DNA of 64,000 nt from Flavobacterium sp. IB48 (GCF_016405855.1 NZ_JAEFCA010000003.1:54843-118842), one strand, 5' to 3'. Counted from the first letter of the stretch, positions 16,963-26,428 are shown. Notes: generated by a model not told the origin, from the sequence alone. Numbers and translations are program-made.

Positions 16963-18651
16963 ATGAAAAAAATTACACTTTTAATAGCACTTTTATACCT
17001 AAATAGCATCAATGCGCAAGATGCCGTTTCAAAACCAACCGGATTAGTTGTTACAAAAGCAATGGTAGTTTCTGCTCGCGAAGAAGCTTCAAAAATTGGC
17101 GCTGACATTATGAAAAGAGGCGGAAATGCTTTTGATGCCATGGTAGGAACTGAATTAGCTCTTGCAGTTGCTTTTCCTTTTGCAGGAAACATTGGAGGCG
17201 GCGGATTTATGGTTTACCGAAAAGCAAATGGCGAAGTTGGTTCTTTAGATTATCGAGAAAAAGCTCCGTTGGCAGCCACAAAAGACATGTTTTTAGATAG
17301 TGAAGGAAATGTAATAAAAGGAAAAAGCACACAAACTGCGCTTGCAATTGGTGTACCTGGAACTATTGCGGGAGTTTTTGCAGTTCATAAAAAATATGGC
17401 ACCATGCCAATTTCTAAAATCCTAGAACCTGTAATTGCTTTAGCTGAAAGAGGGGTTATCGTTACCAAAAAACAAGAAAAAAGTTTAAAAGATTATCATG
17501 AAAGCATTGTAAAAATAAATGGAGAAGATTCTCCCGCATCAAAAACTTACAAAGAAAATGATACTATAAAATATCCAGCACTAGCAAAGACTTTAAAAAG
17601 GATTCAGAAAAAAGGAAGAAATGAATTTTATAAAGGCGAAACAGCAAAAATCCTAGTCAATTATCTTAAAGAAAAAGGAGGTATTATTACTATGGCTGAT
17701 TTGGCAAAGTATGAAGCTATATGGAGAAAGCCACTTCAGTTTACTTACAAGGATTTAAAAATAACTTCGATGGCTCCGCCAAGTAGTGGTGGAATTTGTT
17801 TGGCTCAAATTTTAAAAATGCTTGAACCTTATGATTTAGCCAAAATGGGGCACAATTCCCCAGCTGCAATTCAGGTTATTGTTGAAGCAGAAAGAAGAGC
17901 ATATGCAGACAGAAGCTACTTTTTGGGTGATCCCGACTTTGTAAAAATTCCGTTGAAAGAATTATTGGATGAAAACTATCTGCGCGAAAGAATGGCAAGT
18001 TTTAATCCGGAAAAGGCCACCTTATCTACTGAAATAAAAGAAGGCAAAGTTAATTATGCTGAAAGTACAGAAACCACACATTATTCAATAGTAGACCAAT
18101 TTGGAAACGCAATTGCCGCTACAACAACTTTAAATGATGGTTATGGTTCTAAATACTATTGCGACGATTTAGGTTTCTTTTTGAATAATGAAATGGATGA
18201 TTTCAGCGCTAAACCTGGATCTCCAAATATGTTTGGTTTAGTTGGAAATGAAGCGAACAGCATTGCACCACAAAAACGTATGTTAAGTTCTATGACGCCA
18301 ACAATTGTAGAGAAAGACGGAAAACTTTTTATGGTAGTAGGAACTCCAGGAGGATCAACAATTATTACTTCTGTTTTACAGACTATTTTAAACGTTTACG
18401 AATACAAATTAAGCATGCAAGAAGCAGTTAATGCTCCACGTTTTCATCATCAATGGCTGCCAGATTTAATTACTTTTGAACCAAATACTTTTGAAACTAA
18501 AACTATAGACACTCTAAAAGCTAAGCATTACATTATAAACGAAAAACCAACTCCAATTATCGGAAAAGTTGATGCTATTTTGATTTTGCCAGACAATAGA
18601 TTAGAAGGTGGAGCAGATTTTAGAGGAGATGATGCAGCCTCTGGTTTTTAA
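16963..18651 (+). CDS. ggt: gamma-glutamyltransferase
   Basis: A 562-residue N-terminal-nucleophile hydrolase that cleaves gamma-glutamyl bonds of glutathione in the periplasm. The signal peptide ends near residue 19 (NSINAQ). The large subunit shows GGNAFDAMVGTELALAV, GGGGFMVYR and DYREKAP. The autoprocessing site and nucleophile is Thr371 in ESTETTHYSIVD, followed by the oxyanion/substrate motifs LNNEMDDF (about 405-412), SSMTPTIV and GTPGGSTIITSV. All catalytic elements are present, so it should be active. Length is normal for the family. Confidence 0.94.
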   Translation: MKKITLLIALLYLNSINAQDAVSKPTGLVVTKAMVVSAREEASKIGADIMKRGGNAFDAMVGTELALAVAFPFAGNIGGGGFMVYRKANGEVGSLDYREKAPLAATKDMFLDSEGNVIKGKSTQTALAIGVPGTIAGVFAVHKKYGTMPISKILEPVIALAERGVIVTKKQEKSLKDYHESIVKINGEDSPASKTYKENDTIKYPALAKTLKRIQKKGRNEFYKGETAKILVNYLKEKGGIITMADLAKYEAIWRKPLQFTYKDLKITSMAPPSSGGICLAQILKMLEPYDLAKMGHNSPAAIQVIVEAERRAYADRSYFLGDPDFVKIPLKELLDENYLRERMASFNPEKATLSTEIKEGKVNYAESTETTHYSIVDQFGNAIAATTTLNDGYGSKYYCDDLGFFLNNEMDDFSAKPGSPNMFGLVGNEANSIAPQKRMLSSMTPTIVEKDGKLFMVVGTPGGSTIITSVLQTILNVYEYKLSMQEAVNAPRFHHQWLPDLITFEPNTFETKTIDTLKAKHYIINEKPTPIIGKVDAILILPDNRLEGGADFRGDDAASGF

Positions 18652-18724
18652 TTCTTTCTTGATTTTATATTTTTTTAAACAAGATTATAATCTAATTTTG
18701 TAAGATCGATAATTTTAAAACAGA

Positions 18725-20509
18725 ATGATAAAAAAATATTTCAGACGACTTGAAAGTATAATTGCTTTGGCTCAATCATTAATGACACCAAAACAATTCC
18801 TTTTTTTATCTAGTGTTTTAACAGGAATATCGTGTGCGTTTGCAGTAATTGTCCTTAAAACATTCGCACACAGTGTTTTTTCTTTCGCTACATACATTAA
18901 CGGAATTTTAAAATTGAGTTTCATTAACAGTATTTTACCTATTATTGGTATATTACTGACGGTTTTTGTAGTAAAAAAAGTCCTTAACGGAACTATTCAA
19001 AAAGGAACTTCACAAATACTTTATGCCGTTGCAAAAAAAGCAAGTATTATCCCGAAAAAGCAAATGTATGCCCAGATTATTACCAGTTCGTTAACGGTTG
19101 GTTTAGGTGGTTCTGCTGGTTTAGAGAGTCCGATTGTGATAACAGGAGCCGCTTTTGGTTCTAATTTTGCTCAAAACTATAAGCTACAATACAAAGACAG
19201 AACTTTATTAATTGGCTGTGGCGTTGCGGCCGGAATTGCTGCCGCATTTAATGCGCCAATTGCTGGGGTGCTTTTTGCGATTGAAGTCTTATTGGTAGAT
19301 GTTAGTATTTCTGCCTTCACTCCTATTATGATTTCTGCTGCTACAGGCGCTTTGGTTTCTGCGATTGTTTTAGATGAAAGCATTTTATTGAGCTTCAAAA
19401 AACAAGAAACGTTCGATTATCACAATATCCCATTTTACGTTATTTTAGGAGTTATTACAGGATTAGTCGCTATTTATTACTCGAGAAATTTCCAAAAAGT
19501 AGAACATTATTTTGCCAAACAGCAAATCAATCCATACAAAAAAGCTCTAATCGGTTCATCACTATTGGCGTTGTTAATTTTTATTTTTCCGACATTATTT
19601 GGTGAAGGATACGAAAGCATTAAAACATTATCTGATGCAGATCCTGGACTTTTATTAGATAATACTTTGTTTGCCGATTTTAGAAATAATCAATGGGTTC
19701 TGCTTTTGTTTGTTGGAGCAACAGCAATGGTTAAAGTTTTTGCTTCTGGATTAACCATTGGTAGCGGTGGAAATGGTGGAAACTTTGCCCCTTCTCTATT
19801 TTTAGGATCTTATTTAGGCTATTTCTTTTCTAAATTGGTTACACTGATTGGCTTATCTAAACTTCCTATCAGCAACTTTACAATGGTTGGAATGGCTGGA
19901 ATTTTGAGTGGCTTATTTCATGCTCCGCTTACGGCTATTTTCTTAATTGCAGAAATCACAGGAGGTTACGGATTAATGATTCCTCTAATGATTGTTTCTT
20001 CAATCAGTTTTGCCATTTCTAAACGTTACGAAAAGTATTCGCTTGACGTAAAAGGTTTAGCCAAAAAAGGACATGCCTTTACCAGCAATAAAGATTCTAA
20101 TATTCTTTCTACTTTAGAAATTGACACTATTATTCAGTGCGATTATCTTACCGTTCATCCAGATGAAAACTTAAGCAAATTAGTCGATTTGATTTCACAC
20201 TCCAACCAAGTTGTTTTTGCCGTTGTCAACCATGACAAAGATTTAATTGGAGTTGTACACTTTAATGACATTCGCGAAATTATCTTCAATGCCTATCGTG
20301 TTAAATACACCCATATTAGAGATGTTATGAAAGCGCCATTGGCAACAATTTCAACTCTGGATAGTATGGAAATTGTTATGAAGAAGTTCGAAACTTCAAA
20401 ATCAGCTTTTCTGCCTGTTTTAAGAGATGGAAAATATTATGGTTTTATTTCTAAATCAATAGCGCTTGAAGCATATAGAACAAAACTTCGTTCTATGACG
20501 ATTGAATAA
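18725..20509 (+). CDS. ClC-family chloride channel/antiporter with CBS domains
   Basis: A 594-residue membrane protein. The ClC core (about 25-430) contains GGSAGLESPIVITG with the gating glutamate Glu134 in the GxExP filter loop, FNAPIAGVLFAIE, GGNGGNFAPSLFLG (the GxFxP filter) and FHAPLTAIFLIAEITG. The C-terminal part (about 465-590) holds a pair of CBS domains (TVHPDENLSKLVDLI... and ATISTLDSMEIVMKKF). Retention of the gating Glu fits either channel or H+/Cl- exchanger. Bacterial ClCs assist acid resistance. Single gene. Confidence 0.92.
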   Translation: MIKKYFRRLESIIALAQSLMTPKQFLFLSSVLTGISCAFAVIVLKTFAHSVFSFATYINGILKLSFINSILPIIGILLTVFVVKKVLNGTIQKGTSQILYAVAKKASIIPKKQMYAQIITSSLTVGLGGSAGLESPIVITGAAFGSNFAQNYKLQYKDRTLLIGCGVAAGIAAAFNAPIAGVLFAIEVLLVDVSISAFTPIMISAATGALVSAIVLDESILLSFKKQETFDYHNIPFYVILGVITGLVAIYYSRNFQKVEHYFAKQQINPYKKALIGSSLLALLIFIFPTLFGEGYESIKTLSDADPGLLLDNTLFADFRNNQWVLLLFVGATAMVKVFASGLTIGSGGNGGNFAPSLFLGSYLGYFFSKLVTLIGLSKLPISNFTMVGMAGILSGLFHAPLTAIFLIAEITGGYGLMIPLMIVSSISFAISKRYEKYSLDVKGLAKKGHAFTSNKDSNILSTLEIDTIIQCDYLTVHPDENLSKLVDLISHSNQVVFAVVNHDKDLIGVVHFNDIREIIFNAYRVKYTHIRDVMKAPLATISTLDSMEIVMKKFETSKSAFLPVLRDGKYYGFISKSIALEAYRTKLRSMTIE

Positions 20510-20559
20510 TTTTCTTTTGGACGCATTAAAGATCATAGATATATTCATACAGAATATAT

Positions 20560-20567
20560 TATATTTG
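20560..20567 (+). promoter_or_regulatory. possible -7 element of the LytTR two-component operon
   Basis: TATATTTG matches TAnnTTTG but lies 103 bp before the ATG, implying a long leader. A weaker copy, GATATTTG, lies nearer the gene. Confidence 0.35.
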
Positions 20568-20670
20568 ATTTTTCAATTCATATTAGTACAAATAATATAT
20601 TTCTCAGGATATTTGAGTTGCACCAAATAAAAGCCCAAGAGTAGAATTATTTTTAAACGCCACACCAAAG

Positions 20671-21426
20671 ATGAAAATTAAAGCTATTATTGTTGATGAT
20701 GAATTGTCTGCAAGAAATCTTATAGAGACACTCTGTAAGCAAATTTATGATGACAAAATCGAAATAGTCGAACAATGCAGTTCTGTTCCCTCAGCTTTAG
20801 AATCAATTAAAAAAAAATCTCCAGATCTTGTTTTTCTTGATATTCAAATGCCTGGTGAAAACGGCTTTGATTTGCTTTCTTACTTTGACACAATTCCATT
20901 TGAAATTATTTTTACAACGGCATATAAAGAGCATGCATTGCAAGCCATTAAAAATAGTGCTTTAGACTATTTAATAAAACCAATTCATATACCAGATTTT
21001 AAAACTGCCATTAGTAAACTAGATTTAGCTTTAGAAAAAAAAGATAGTTTAGATAGATATCAACTATTAAAGGAAAATAGAGAAAACCAATCTTCAGGAA
21101 AACAACGAATTGCCCTTGCATCAAAAACAGGCTTCGACGTCATTCAACTTAACGAAATTTTGTTTTGCAAGTCAGAAGGTCCTTATACCGACATTTATAC
21201 TAAAGATCATAAATATTGCGCTACAAAGTCCCTTAAAGAAATCTGCGAATTATTAGAATCAGAAAAAAACTTCTTAAAAGTTCACAGAAGTTATTTGATT
21301 AATGCTGCACATGTCAAAAAATTTAAATCGGAAGAATTTAAGCTACAAATGACTTCTGGTCATGAAATTCAGGTTTCAGACAAAAAATTTACAAAAAACA
21401 AGCTTATAGATGCCATTACAAAATAA
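20671..21426 (+). CDS. LytTR-family response regulator
   Basis: A 251-residue regulator. The receiver domain (1-120) has the acidic pair VDDE near residue 10, phospho-acceptor Asp57 (VFLDIQMPGENG), Thr near 87 and Lys in YLIKPI (about 107). The C-terminal LytTR DNA-binding domain (about 148-250) has KSEGPYTDIYT and FLKVHRSYLINAAHVKKF, the typical AlgR/AgrA/LytR signature. The regulator comes first and its 3' end overlaps the kinase gene by 17 bp, so the two form one translationally linked unit. Confidence 0.92.
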   Translation: MKIKAIIVDDELSARNLIETLCKQIYDDKIEIVEQCSSVPSALESIKKKSPDLVFLDIQMPGENGFDLLSYFDTIPFEIIFTTAYKEHALQAIKNSALDYLIKPIHIPDFKTAISKLDLALEKKDSLDRYQLLKENRENQSSGKQRIALASKTGFDVIQLNEILFCKSEGPYTDIYTKDHKYCATKSLKEICELLESEKNFLKVHRSYLINAAHVKKFKSEEFKLQMTSGHEIQVSDKKFTKNKLIDAITK

Positions 21427-24403
21427 GCTTAGATTTTGTGCATTTCTTTTTTTCTTTCCAATATTTTTCTTTGGACAATATTTTCCGTCAAAAAATTATA
21501 CAACAACTGAAGGTCTACCCAATAATGCTGTTCGTGCCTTGTTTTTAGATTCTAAAAATGTTTTATGGATTGGAACAGAAAATGGTGTCTCTAGAATGGA
21601 AAACGGCATGTTTACCAATCTGGATGAAAGCACCGGATTAGGCCATAATAGCTGCTGGGACATTTCTGAAGATGCTGACGGAAATATTTGGTTTGCAAGC
21701 TACAGCGGTGGCGTAACTAAATTTGATGGCAGAAAGTTTACTGTCTTTACTAAAAAACAAAAATTGCCAAATGAAAGGGTTCGGAAGCTACTGCCATTTA
21801 AAAACAAAATGTATGTTGGTACAGAATTAGGTCCTGCAATAATTGATATTAAAACTAATAAAGTTCTAGTTCCAAAAGGCATTTTACCACAGTTTGGTGT
21901 TTTTTTGGTTTCAGATTTTTTTGTTTTTGAGAATGAGGTTTATTTTTCAACCATAAATGAAGGCTTATTTAAAATAATTTATGAAAACAAAGCTCCAATA
22001 ATTCAGGAAGTTTTTAGACATAAATTTCTTTACGGTTTAGGCTTTTACGATTATATTATTTATTCTGGAAATAAAGGTTTTATTGATCGCTTTAAAGTTG
22101 AAGATTTAATTTCAAATAAAAAGAAATTAAAACCAATTGGAAATTCTATTGTTTGGGACTTTGCAAAAGATAGCCAAAATACTCTGTATGCCGCAGCTTG
22201 GGGTGTTTTTGATTTAAGCGGCGGGCTTTATTCTATTTCTGATGATAAAATGATCGACATTTCAGAATCATACGGAATCACTTCGAAGAATTTGCTGAAT
22301 GTTGTATATAATGGCAAAAAAAACATTCTTTACGTAGGTTCAAAAGACAATGGAATTTATGAAGTTCAATTAGATCAAATAATCAATTACCATAAATTCA
22401 ATGACAAAACCATTATTGATTTTGAAGCAATTAAAACTCAAAAAATAATATTGCATCAAAATGGAATTACATTTTTAAACAATGAAAATAATGCTTTAAA
22501 AAACATTTCATTATCCGATTTCAAAAAATATGAAACTGATTTCATAAAAAAAACAAAATTAAAACTTCCCACACATGCCGATGGATATTATGAATTGGAT
22601 TATAATATTCCTGAAAACAAAATTGAGTTTTATGAACTTTTAAAACATCAGAATTCTTTATGGGTTACAAGTAATATTGGAATTTTTGAACTTAATTTTG
22701 AAGGCAAAATAATAAGCTACAGTCCGATTCATACTTATAAAATTGGTTTTACAAATGATCATAAATTTATAGAAACGATTCCTTACGGAGGCGTACGCGT
22801 ATATGATGATTTGCCAAATTTAAAAGCCAAACATTTTTCGGAATTTGATAAACACACACCTTTAGACATTGTAAAAATTTTAAATAATAAGGGGAAAACC
22901 TACCTTATATCTGTTTTTAATGGTTTGTTTGTACATGAAAAAGATCAATTCAAATCGTATTTAACTGATGGAATCTGGAAAGAAAAAAAGTTCAAACACA
23001 TTACAAAAAACAATAAAGGCCAACTTATTTTAGCGGCTGAATTTGGAGATGTTTTTGTAATTGACGATTCAAAATCGTTTAAAATACTGAATACCATTTC
23101 GAAAAAAGAAATTATCGGAAACACCATTCTATTTCTTGAAGCTTACAAAGACTATATCTTGATTGGAACAGAAAAAGGCATAAACATTTATAAAAACGGT
23201 GTTATAAGACTTATTGATAAAGAGCAAGGCCTTCAAGATTCTAAAATTACAACGTCACAAATTTTTGCAAACAGTTTATGGCTCGGAACCAAAAAAGGCT
23301 ATTACACCATAGATTTAAATCGTTTGACGGCAACACAATTGACTGTTTCTGAGATCGGAATTAGTAAGATTGCCATCAATAACGTTCCTTTAAAATCATC
23401 AGAATACAAATGGTTTAGATACAATTCAAAACAACTGATTTCTGACTATAAGCACAATTCTTTTTCTATAGATTTTATTCCTAAAGGACATTCATTTCCA
23501 AACAAACTGAAATTCAGATATCGTTTAAATAGTAACAATCGTTGGAGTCCCTACAGCGAAAAGACCAATTTATTCCTTCCTTATTTGCCTACTGGAAACT
23601 ACAATGTAATGATTGAAGTTTTTGATATGAACGCAGGAAAATCGAAAGTTTTTACCATTTTACAGCTTTATATTCAGCCACCGTTTTGGTTAAGCTGGTG
23701 GTTTATTTCTTTGGTTGCAACCATTTTGCTTATTATAATCATATTGGTTTTTCTAAGAATTAAAAAGAAATCAAACGAAAAAATCATTGTCCAGCGTCGT
23801 ATTGCAGAGACAAAATTAGAAGCTTTATTAAGCCAGATGAATCCGCATTTTACATTTAATGCAATGAATACCATTCAGTCTTATATTGCGCATAGAGAAA
23901 TGGAAGAATCGATGATTTATATAAGTGAATTTTCAAAATTGATTCGGAAAACCCTTGAAAACTCATCCAAACAAAAAATCACGATCGATGAAGAAATCGA
24001 ATATTTAAAGGCATATATAAAAATTGAAAATAAGCGTTTGGAAAACCTTATTGCTTTTGAGCTCTTAATTTCAGACGAAATAGATACTCATTTTACCGAG
24101 ATCCCAACAATGCTATTACAGCCATTTGTTGAGAATGTTTTTGTTCATGCCTTTAACGAATCTAGCCAAAATCCTAAATTGACAATCTCATTTAAAATGA
24201 TTTCTGAAACTATTTTAGAATGTAAAATCATAGACAACGGAATGGGGATAAATGCTGCCAAAAAAAATAAACTTCATGAATCTAAAGGAATTCAACTTAC
24301 CAAAGAGCGTTTGTCGCTTTTACAAGATTCAAAAGAGAATTCAATAGAAATTAATTTTAGCGAACATAACGGTACAACAGTAACCATTATGTTTTGGGTT
24401 TAA
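21410..24403 (+). CDS. two-component sensor kinase with periplasmic beta-propeller (Reg_prop, Y_Y_Y)
   Basis: A 997-residue sensor. After a signal/anchor (residues 1-22) it has many two-component-regulator-propeller repeats up to about 650 (NVLWIGTENGVSRMENG, GNIWFASYSGGVTKFDG, DNGIYEV, SLWLGTKKGYYTID), then an immunoglobulin-like Y_Y_Y domain (about 670-745, LKFRYRLNSNNRWSPYSE) and one membrane helix (about 758-780). The cytoplasmic part is a LytS-type His_kinase with His813 in MNPHFTFNAMNTI and a short HATPase (VENVFVHAFN, DNGMGIN). It lacks the fused AraC/receiver of hybrid sensors; its output is the LytTR regulator just upstream. The ligand is unknown; similar propellers sense glycans or other periplasmic cues. 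Confidence 0.92.
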   Translation: MPLQNKLRFCAFLFFFPIFFFGQYFPSKNYTTTEGLPNNAVRALFLDSKNVLWIGTENGVSRMENGMFTNLDESTGLGHNSCWDISEDADGNIWFASYSGGVTKFDGRKFTVFTKKQKLPNERVRKLLPFKNKMYVGTELGPAIIDIKTNKVLVPKGILPQFGVFLVSDFFVFENEVYFSTINEGLFKIIYENKAPIIQEVFRHKFLYGLGFYDYIIYSGNKGFIDRFKVEDLISNKKKLKPIGNSIVWDFAKDSQNTLYAAAWGVFDLSGGLYSISDDKMIDISESYGITSKNLLNVVYNGKKNILYVGSKDNGIYEVQLDQIINYHKFNDKTIIDFEAIKTQKIILHQNGITFLNNENNALKNISLSDFKKYETDFIKKTKLKLPTHADGYYELDYNIPENKIEFYELLKHQNSLWVTSNIGIFELNFEGKIISYSPIHTYKIGFTNDHKFIETIPYGGVRVYDDLPNLKAKHFSEFDKHTPLDIVKILNNKGKTYLISVFNGLFVHEKDQFKSYLTDGIWKEKKFKHITKNNKGQLILAAEFGDVFVIDDSKSFKILNTISKKEIIGNTILFLEAYKDYILIGTEKGINIYKNGVIRLIDKEQGLQDSKITTSQIFANSLWLGTKKGYYTIDLNRLTATQLTVSEIGISKIAINNVPLKSSEYKWFRYNSKQLISDYKHNSFSIDFIPKGHSFPNKLKFRYRLNSNNRWSPYSEKTNLFLPYLPTGNYNVMIEVFDMNAGKSKVFTILQLYIQPPFWLSWWFISLVATILLIIIILVFLRIKKKSNEKIIVQRRIAETKLEALLSQMNPHFTFNAMNTIQSYIAHREMEESMIYISEFSKLIRKTLENSSKQKITIDEEIEYLKAYIKIENKRLENLIAFELLISDEIDTHFTEIPTMLLQPFVENVFVHAFNESSQNPKLTISFKMISETILECKIIDNGMGINAAKKNKLHESKGIQLTKERLSLLQDSKENSIEINFSEHNGTTVTIMFWV

Positions 24404-24421
24404 TATTTCACTCTTAAAATT

Positions 24422-24455
24422 AAAAAAGCACTTGTTATTTGGCAAGTGCTTTTTT
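24422..24455 (+). terminator. terminator of the LytTR operon
   Basis: AAAAGCACTTG and CAAGTGCTTTT form an 11-bp stem with an 8-nt loop and run into a T tract, 18 bp past the kinase stop codon. The 291-bp spacer from here to the EcsC gene is otherwise AT-rich, with only the operator-promoter described below. Confidence 0.85.
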
Positions 24456-24627
24456 GTTTTTATGCCAGAAAGGTGCTTTCATACAATAAAAAGCCCTTTA
24501 AAGAAGAAAAAAAATTACGCTTAAATGTTCTTCTATTTTTGCGTTTTAACCCTTTAATTTTAAAATATGCCAAATTTTTATTGTGAATACTGTGAGTCAA
24601 AATAACTCTATAAAATTAATTCCCGAC

Positions 24628-24661
24628 TGACAGAAAATGACAGTATGCACTCATTAATTTG
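24628..24661 (+). promoter_or_regulatory. WYL-associated operator-promoter, copy 1 (ecsC-like gene)
   Basis: TGACA at 24628-24632 and again at 24638-24642 (10-bp period), then 11 nt, then TTAATTTG at 24654-24661, a near match to the -7 octamer. It lies 33 bp before the EcsC-family ATG. The same arrangement occurs at 26372-26405 and, on the other strand, at 26307-26340. Confidence 0.55.
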
Positions 24662-24694
24662 TAAATATAAATTACAATAATCTCTTAAAAACCA

Positions 24695-25327
24695 ATGAAA
24701 ACTGAAAAAATATCACCAAGTTTAATAATGAAAACTCTTGATTTTGCATACGAAAAAGCTTTAAATGGCGTCGCTGGACTAGACTCTGCTCAGGAAATGG
24801 CAGACAACTATATAGCCAAAGGCGGAACTAAAGTAGAAATGGTAAACTCTTTAATTCGATGGCAAAACACAAAAGCGTGCACAAGCGGTTTTCTTACAGG
24901 TCTTCCGGGTATTATTGTAATGCCGGTGACTATCCCAGCGAATATTGCAAGCGTGCTGTACGTACAAGTTAGAATGATTGCTGCAATTGCATACATCGGT
25001 GGCCATGACATCAAAGATGACAAAGTAAAATCTCTTGTGTATGCGTGTGTAGCTGGAAATGGAGCAAAAGATATCCTAAAAGATATTGGCATTGTGGTTG
25101 GACAAAAAATTGCGACGACTACAGTTAGAAATATTTCTGCAAAAACTATAACTGCAATAAATCAAAAAGTTGGCTTTAGACTTTTAACTAAATTTGGAGA
25201 AAAAGGAGCGGTTAATTTAGGCAAAGCAATTCCATTAATTGGAGGAATTATCGGAGGAAGTTTTGACTTAATAGCAACAAACACAATCGGAAATATTGCA
25301 CGAAATACATTTATTGGGCAAGAGTAA
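24695..25327 (+). CDS. EcsC family protein
   Basis: A 210-residue protein matching EcsC-domain proteins. Hallmarks are the N-terminal SLIRWQNTKACTSGFLTGLPG stretch (about 48-69), the hydrophobic PVTIPANIASVLYVQVRMIAAIAYIGG segment, ACVAGNGAKDI, and the glycine-rich C-terminus KAIPLIGGIIGGSFDLIATNTIGNIA. EcsC of Bacillus accompanies the EcsAB ABC exporter and its role is unknown; many EcsC proteins stand alone, as here. The glycine-rich hydrophobic segments suggest membrane association. It shares its promoter pattern with the nearby WYL regulator and small membrane protein genes. Confidence 0.8.
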   Translation: MKTEKISPSLIMKTLDFAYEKALNGVAGLDSAQEMADNYIAKGGTKVEMVNSLIRWQNTKACTSGFLTGLPGIIVMPVTIPANIASVLYVQVRMIAAIAYIGGHDIKDDKVKSLVYACVAGNGAKDILKDIGIVVGQKIATTTVRNISAKTITAINQKVGFRLLTKFGEKGAVNLGKAIPLIGGIIGGSFDLIATNTIGNIARNTFIGQE

Positions 25328-25335
25328 AAAAACAA

Positions 25336-25373
25336 AAACGGTTCAAGTTGTAGCTCTATAAGTTGAACCGTTT
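25336..25373. terminator. terminator between EcsC and WYL genes
   Basis: AAACGGTTCAA and TTGAACCGTTT form an 11-bp stem with a 16-nt loop between two convergent genes, with A- and T-rich flanks. Confidence 0.7.
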
Positions 25374-25383
25374 GCAATTATTA

Positions 25384-26292
25384 TCAGTAATTCTCAACCC
25401 CTTTCCTTAATTCTTCCTTAATCTCATCAGCAAACCACTTTGGCTCAATTACTTTAACCAAACTTCCGTATTTCAAAACTTGTTGCTTGAATTCAAAATT
25501 GGGATGAATTAGTAATTCAATATCAAATAAAGATTCATTTTTAGAATCAATTTCTTTCTGAGAACGATGCAAAGGAAGTGATTTTACATAAGGTTTTTGG
25601 GAGATATTAAATGACAAATGTATTTTTTCAATTCTATGATCGACATAATTTAAGCCAACCACGTTGCTAAATTTATCTTTAGCTTCTTCTGTTTTAGATT
25701 TAAACTTTTTACTTCCAATAACAATGTTTTCTAATCTGTCAATTCCAAAAGTTCTGTAACCTTTATCTGTTTCACCAATAACATACCATCTGTTTTGATA
25801 TTGCTTAAGGAAATATGGTTTTAAAGTATAATCGTCTTCTTTTAAATGATAAAAGCTATTATGTCTGAACGTAATAGGCAATTGTTTTTGTATGGCTTCT
25901 AATACAATTTTAAAATCAGGAATATGCTCAATCGCTGCTGTATTTTCAAATTCAACAAAAGAAAGCGCATTATTCTTTTCATTGAAATTACTAGAGAAAA
26001 GTTCGGCAGTAACCAATATTTCTAACAAACTCAGAAATGCTTCTGGGTTTGTACTGTTTTCTTCATCAAAATAATAGCCATTATTTCTTTCATCAAAAAC
26101 TATTTCAATAGCAAAATCTCTAGATAAAGTCTCGTTAAGTCTATATAAAGTTCGATCCTTAAATCCTTTATCATTTTCTTCAAAATAATTTAAAATTTCC
26201 TGTAAACTTCTATATGGATTTCGTTTTAAGTAAGCTAATAATAGACTTATTCGTCGAACTTGAGTAAGATTCAATTTTGTTGTTTTCAGCAT
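25384..26292 (-). CDS. WYL domain transcriptional regulator
   Basis: A 302-residue regulator. The N-terminus (about 1-75) is a winged-helix-like DNA-binding region (NLTQVRRISLLLAYLKRNPYRSLQEI, then YRLNETLSRDFAIEI). The middle (about 125-200) is the WYL domain, seen in TLKPYFLKQYQNRWYVIGETD followed by FGIDRLENI, and the C-terminal WCX extension ends EIKEELRKG. I chose the ATG at 26292, which has an A-rich RBS at about 6 nt; ATG 26298 is the alternative. WYL regulators bind nucleic-acid or nucleotide ligands and often control DNA-damage or defence genes. A perfect palindrome overlaps its promoter, suggesting autoregulation. Confidence 0.88.
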   Translation of the reverse strand: MLKTTKLNLTQVRRISLLLAYLKRNPYRSLQEILNYFEENDKGFKDRTLYRLNETLSRDFAIEIVFDERNNGYYFDEENSTNPEAFLSLLEILVTAELFSSNFNEKNNALSFVEFENTAAIEHIPDFKIVLEAIQKQLPITFRHNSFYHLKEDDYTLKPYFLKQYQNRWYVIGETDKGYRTFGIDRLENIVIGSKKFKSKTEEAKDKFSNVVGLNYVDHRIEKIHLSFNISQKPYVKSLPLHRSQKEIDSKNESLFDIELLIHPNFEFKQQVLKYGSLVKVIEPKWFADEIKEELRKGVENY

Positions 26293-26306
26293 ATACATTT
26301 TTAATA

Positions 26307-26341
26307 TAAATATACGTCTTAAAACTGACAAAACTTGTCAG
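26307..26341 (-). promoter_or_regulatory. WYL-associated operator-promoter, copy 2 (WYL gene itself)
   Basis: CTGACAAAACTTGTCAG at 26325-26341 is a perfect palindrome (7-bp arms, 3-bp centre). Read on the minus strand it is TGACA-N5-TGTCA, then 11 nt, then TATATTTA at 26314-26307, which differs from TAnnTTTG only in the last base. The WYL ATG follows within 9-15 bp. Confidence 0.55.
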
Positions 26342-26371
26342 TGACTATTATTTCAATACGCAAAAAATGAC

Positions 26372-26405
26372 TGACACAATTTGACAGTTTCGTAATATAC
26401 TATTG
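26372..26405 (+). promoter_or_regulatory. WYL-associated operator-promoter, copy 3 (small membrane protein genes)
   Basis: TGACA at 26372-26376 and 26382-26386 (10-bp period), then 11 nt, then TACTATTG at 26398-26405, one mismatch from TAnnTTTG. The next ATG is at 26429. The direct repeat and the spacing equal those in front of the EcsC gene. Confidence 0.55.
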
Positions 26406-26428
26406 CACTAAACTTTAAAACATGTATT

